Positions 5,935 to 6,518 of a stretch of 6,518 nucleotides of DNA are shown here, piece after piece. The notes beneath the pieces were generated by a model. It saw only the letters and a list, made by a program, of their open reading frames with translations, ran no database searches and was not told the DNA's origin. This DNA is from an uncultured beta proteobacterium (GTDB taxonomy: Bacteria; Pseudomonadota; Gammaproteobacteria; Burkholderiales; Rhodocyclaceae): contig CAIZHL010000489.1 of NCBI GenBank assembly GCA_903932755.1, positions 1-6,518 of the forward strand, read 5' to 3'. The position numbers and the translations under genes were made by a program. Position 1 is the first letter of the stretch, and every line of letters starts with the position of its first letter.

Positions 5935-5963
5935 ATTATTTCAAGGTTCGGCCATTTTCGCAA
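5935..5963 (-). promoter_or_regulatory. Candidate promoter for the oxidase operon
   Basis: On the minus strand TTGCGA (5963-5958, four of six) and AATAAT (5940-5935, five of six) are 17 bases apart, giving a predicted start near 5928 and a leader of about 97 bases to the subunit III ATG. The FNR-like box lies just downstream of this start. Other weaker matches exist, so the assignment is tentative. Confidence 0.45.
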
Positions 5964-5966
5964 CCC

Positions 5967-5981
5967 GATTCAAGGGGAATC
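5967..5981 (+). other. Inverted repeat around the cytochrome c ribosome site
   Basis: GATTC (5967-5971) and GAATC (5977-5981) are perfect inverse copies with AAGGG between them. The Shine-Dalgarno AAGGGGA (5972-5978) thus lies in the loop and the 3' arm of a small hairpin, 10 bases before the ATG. The stem is AU-rich and weak, and it may simply be chance. Confidence 0.4.
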
Positions 5982-5988
5982 AAGAAAA

Positions 5989-6518
5989 ATGACTATCAAG
6001 CACGTGCTTGCCGCGCTCGCCTGCGCGACTCTGGCCAGCGTTTCCGTCGCTGCCGGAAAGCCTGCCGGCAATGCCGCCGCCGGCCAGCAAAAAGCTGCGG
6101 CCTGCGGTGCCTGCCATGGTGCCGACGGCAACAGCCCGGCGGAAATCTTCGCCGCCCTGAAGGCGCCCAAGCTCGCCGGCCAGGTCCCCGAATACATCAC
6201 TAAATCCCTCCACGATTTCAAGGCCGGCCGGCGCAACAATGACGTGATGAGCCCGCAGGCGCAGGCCGTTGCGGAAGTCGATATGGCCGATATCGCAGCC
6301 TGGTTCTCCAGCCAGAAGGTGCAGCCCAACAAGGCCCAGAACACCGAATTGCTGGCCCAGGGCGAAAAGATTTTCTTCAAGGGCAAAGGGCGCCCGGACG
6401 TCATCGCCGCCTGTGTCGGTTGTCACGGCCTGAACGGCGTCGGCAATCGTGACTGGGCCAAGACCATGTCCAATGTCCCCGCCGTGCTGGCACCCGCCAT
6501 TGGCGGCCAGCACGCCGG
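5989..6518 (+). CDS. Cytochrome c4-like di-heme cytochrome c (3' end beyond window)
   Basis: 176 codons are visible, and the frame is open at the right edge. A signal peptide (basic start, hydrophobic core, cleavage after about A22) sends it to the periplasm. Domain 1 has CGACH (C39, C42, H43) and M87 in RRNNDVMSPQAQ as the likely sixth ligand. Domain 2 has CVGCH (C142, C145, H146) preceded by a Gly/Lys-rich loop typical of cytochrome c4 (FKGKGRPDVIAAC). Its second methionine lies outside the window. Cytochrome c4 proteins carry electrons from the bc1 complex to terminal oxidases. Divergent placement next to an oxidase whose subunit II has no heme c suggests it is that enzyme's donor. The ribosome site AAGGGGA lies 10 bases upstream of the ATG. 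Full c4 proteins are about 200 residues, so only a short end is missing. Confidence 0.9.
   Translation, partial: MTIKHVLAALACATLASVSVAAGKPAGNAAAGQQKAAACGACHGADGNSPAEIFAALKAPKLAGQVPEYITKSLHDFKAGRRNNDVMSPQAQAVAEVDMADIAAWFSSQKVQPNKAQNTELLAQGEKIFFKGKGRPDVIAACVGCHGLNGVGNRDWAKTMSNVPAVLAPAIGGQHA

Noticed and set aside
1..6518. CRISPR arrays, tRNA or rRNA genes, insertion sequences or phage genes
   Set aside because: No regularly spaced repeats, cloverleaf-like segments, transposase motifs or terminal inverted repeats were seen. The window is densely packed with respiratory genes of uniform composition.

Overview
This window looks like the chromosome of a high-GC proteobacterium, most likely a betaproteobacterium; this rests on protein style and gene content only, with no rRNA or search to confirm it. 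It carries a complete minus-strand gene cluster for an aa3-type heme-copper cytochrome c oxidase and its assembly factors, a divergent di-heme cytochrome c gene cut by the right edge, and what appears to be the last codons of an unrelated plus-strand gene at the left edge.

Layout, in the direction of minus-strand transcription (right to left): subunit III (5831-5070); a membrane-anchored SCO-like copper/thiol protein that overlaps it (5106-4252); subunit II with a complete CuA site (4228-3425); subunit I (3410-1839); a 102-bp gap with a hairpin; a classical SCO1/SenC protein (1736-1101); an 82-bp gap with two hairpins; and heme O synthase CtaB (1018-119). A perfect 11-bp stem with T-runs on both sides (63-94) closes this operon and probably also the convergent gene whose tail ends at position 34. 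Heme A synthase (CtaA), Cox11 (CtaG) and SURF1 are not in the window. The 157-bp divergent region 5832-5988 holds candidate sigma70-like promoters in both directions, and an FNR/Anr-like box (TTGAC-N4-ATCAA) sits over both predicted start sites. That geometry would suit anaerobic repression. To the right, a cytochrome c4-like protein (5989 onward) is a natural electron donor to the oxidase.

The genes form one respiratory module. Cytochrome c4 passes electrons to CuA in subunit II, then to heme a and the heme a3-CuB centre in subunit I. The two SCO proteins probably help build CuA, and CtaB makes the heme O precursor of heme A. The most notable point is in the catalytic subunits. Subunit I has the A2-type YSHPAV helix-VI motif in place of the glutamate-bearing GHPEV. 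By ungapped alignment it has Met at the position of the K-channel lysine and Ser at the Mg-site histidine. Subunit II lacks the K-channel entrance glutamate and has Tyr at the usual electron-entry tryptophan. All heme and copper ligands and the cross-linked tyrosine remain. The enzyme therefore looks like a functional O2 reductase with non-canonical proton paths.
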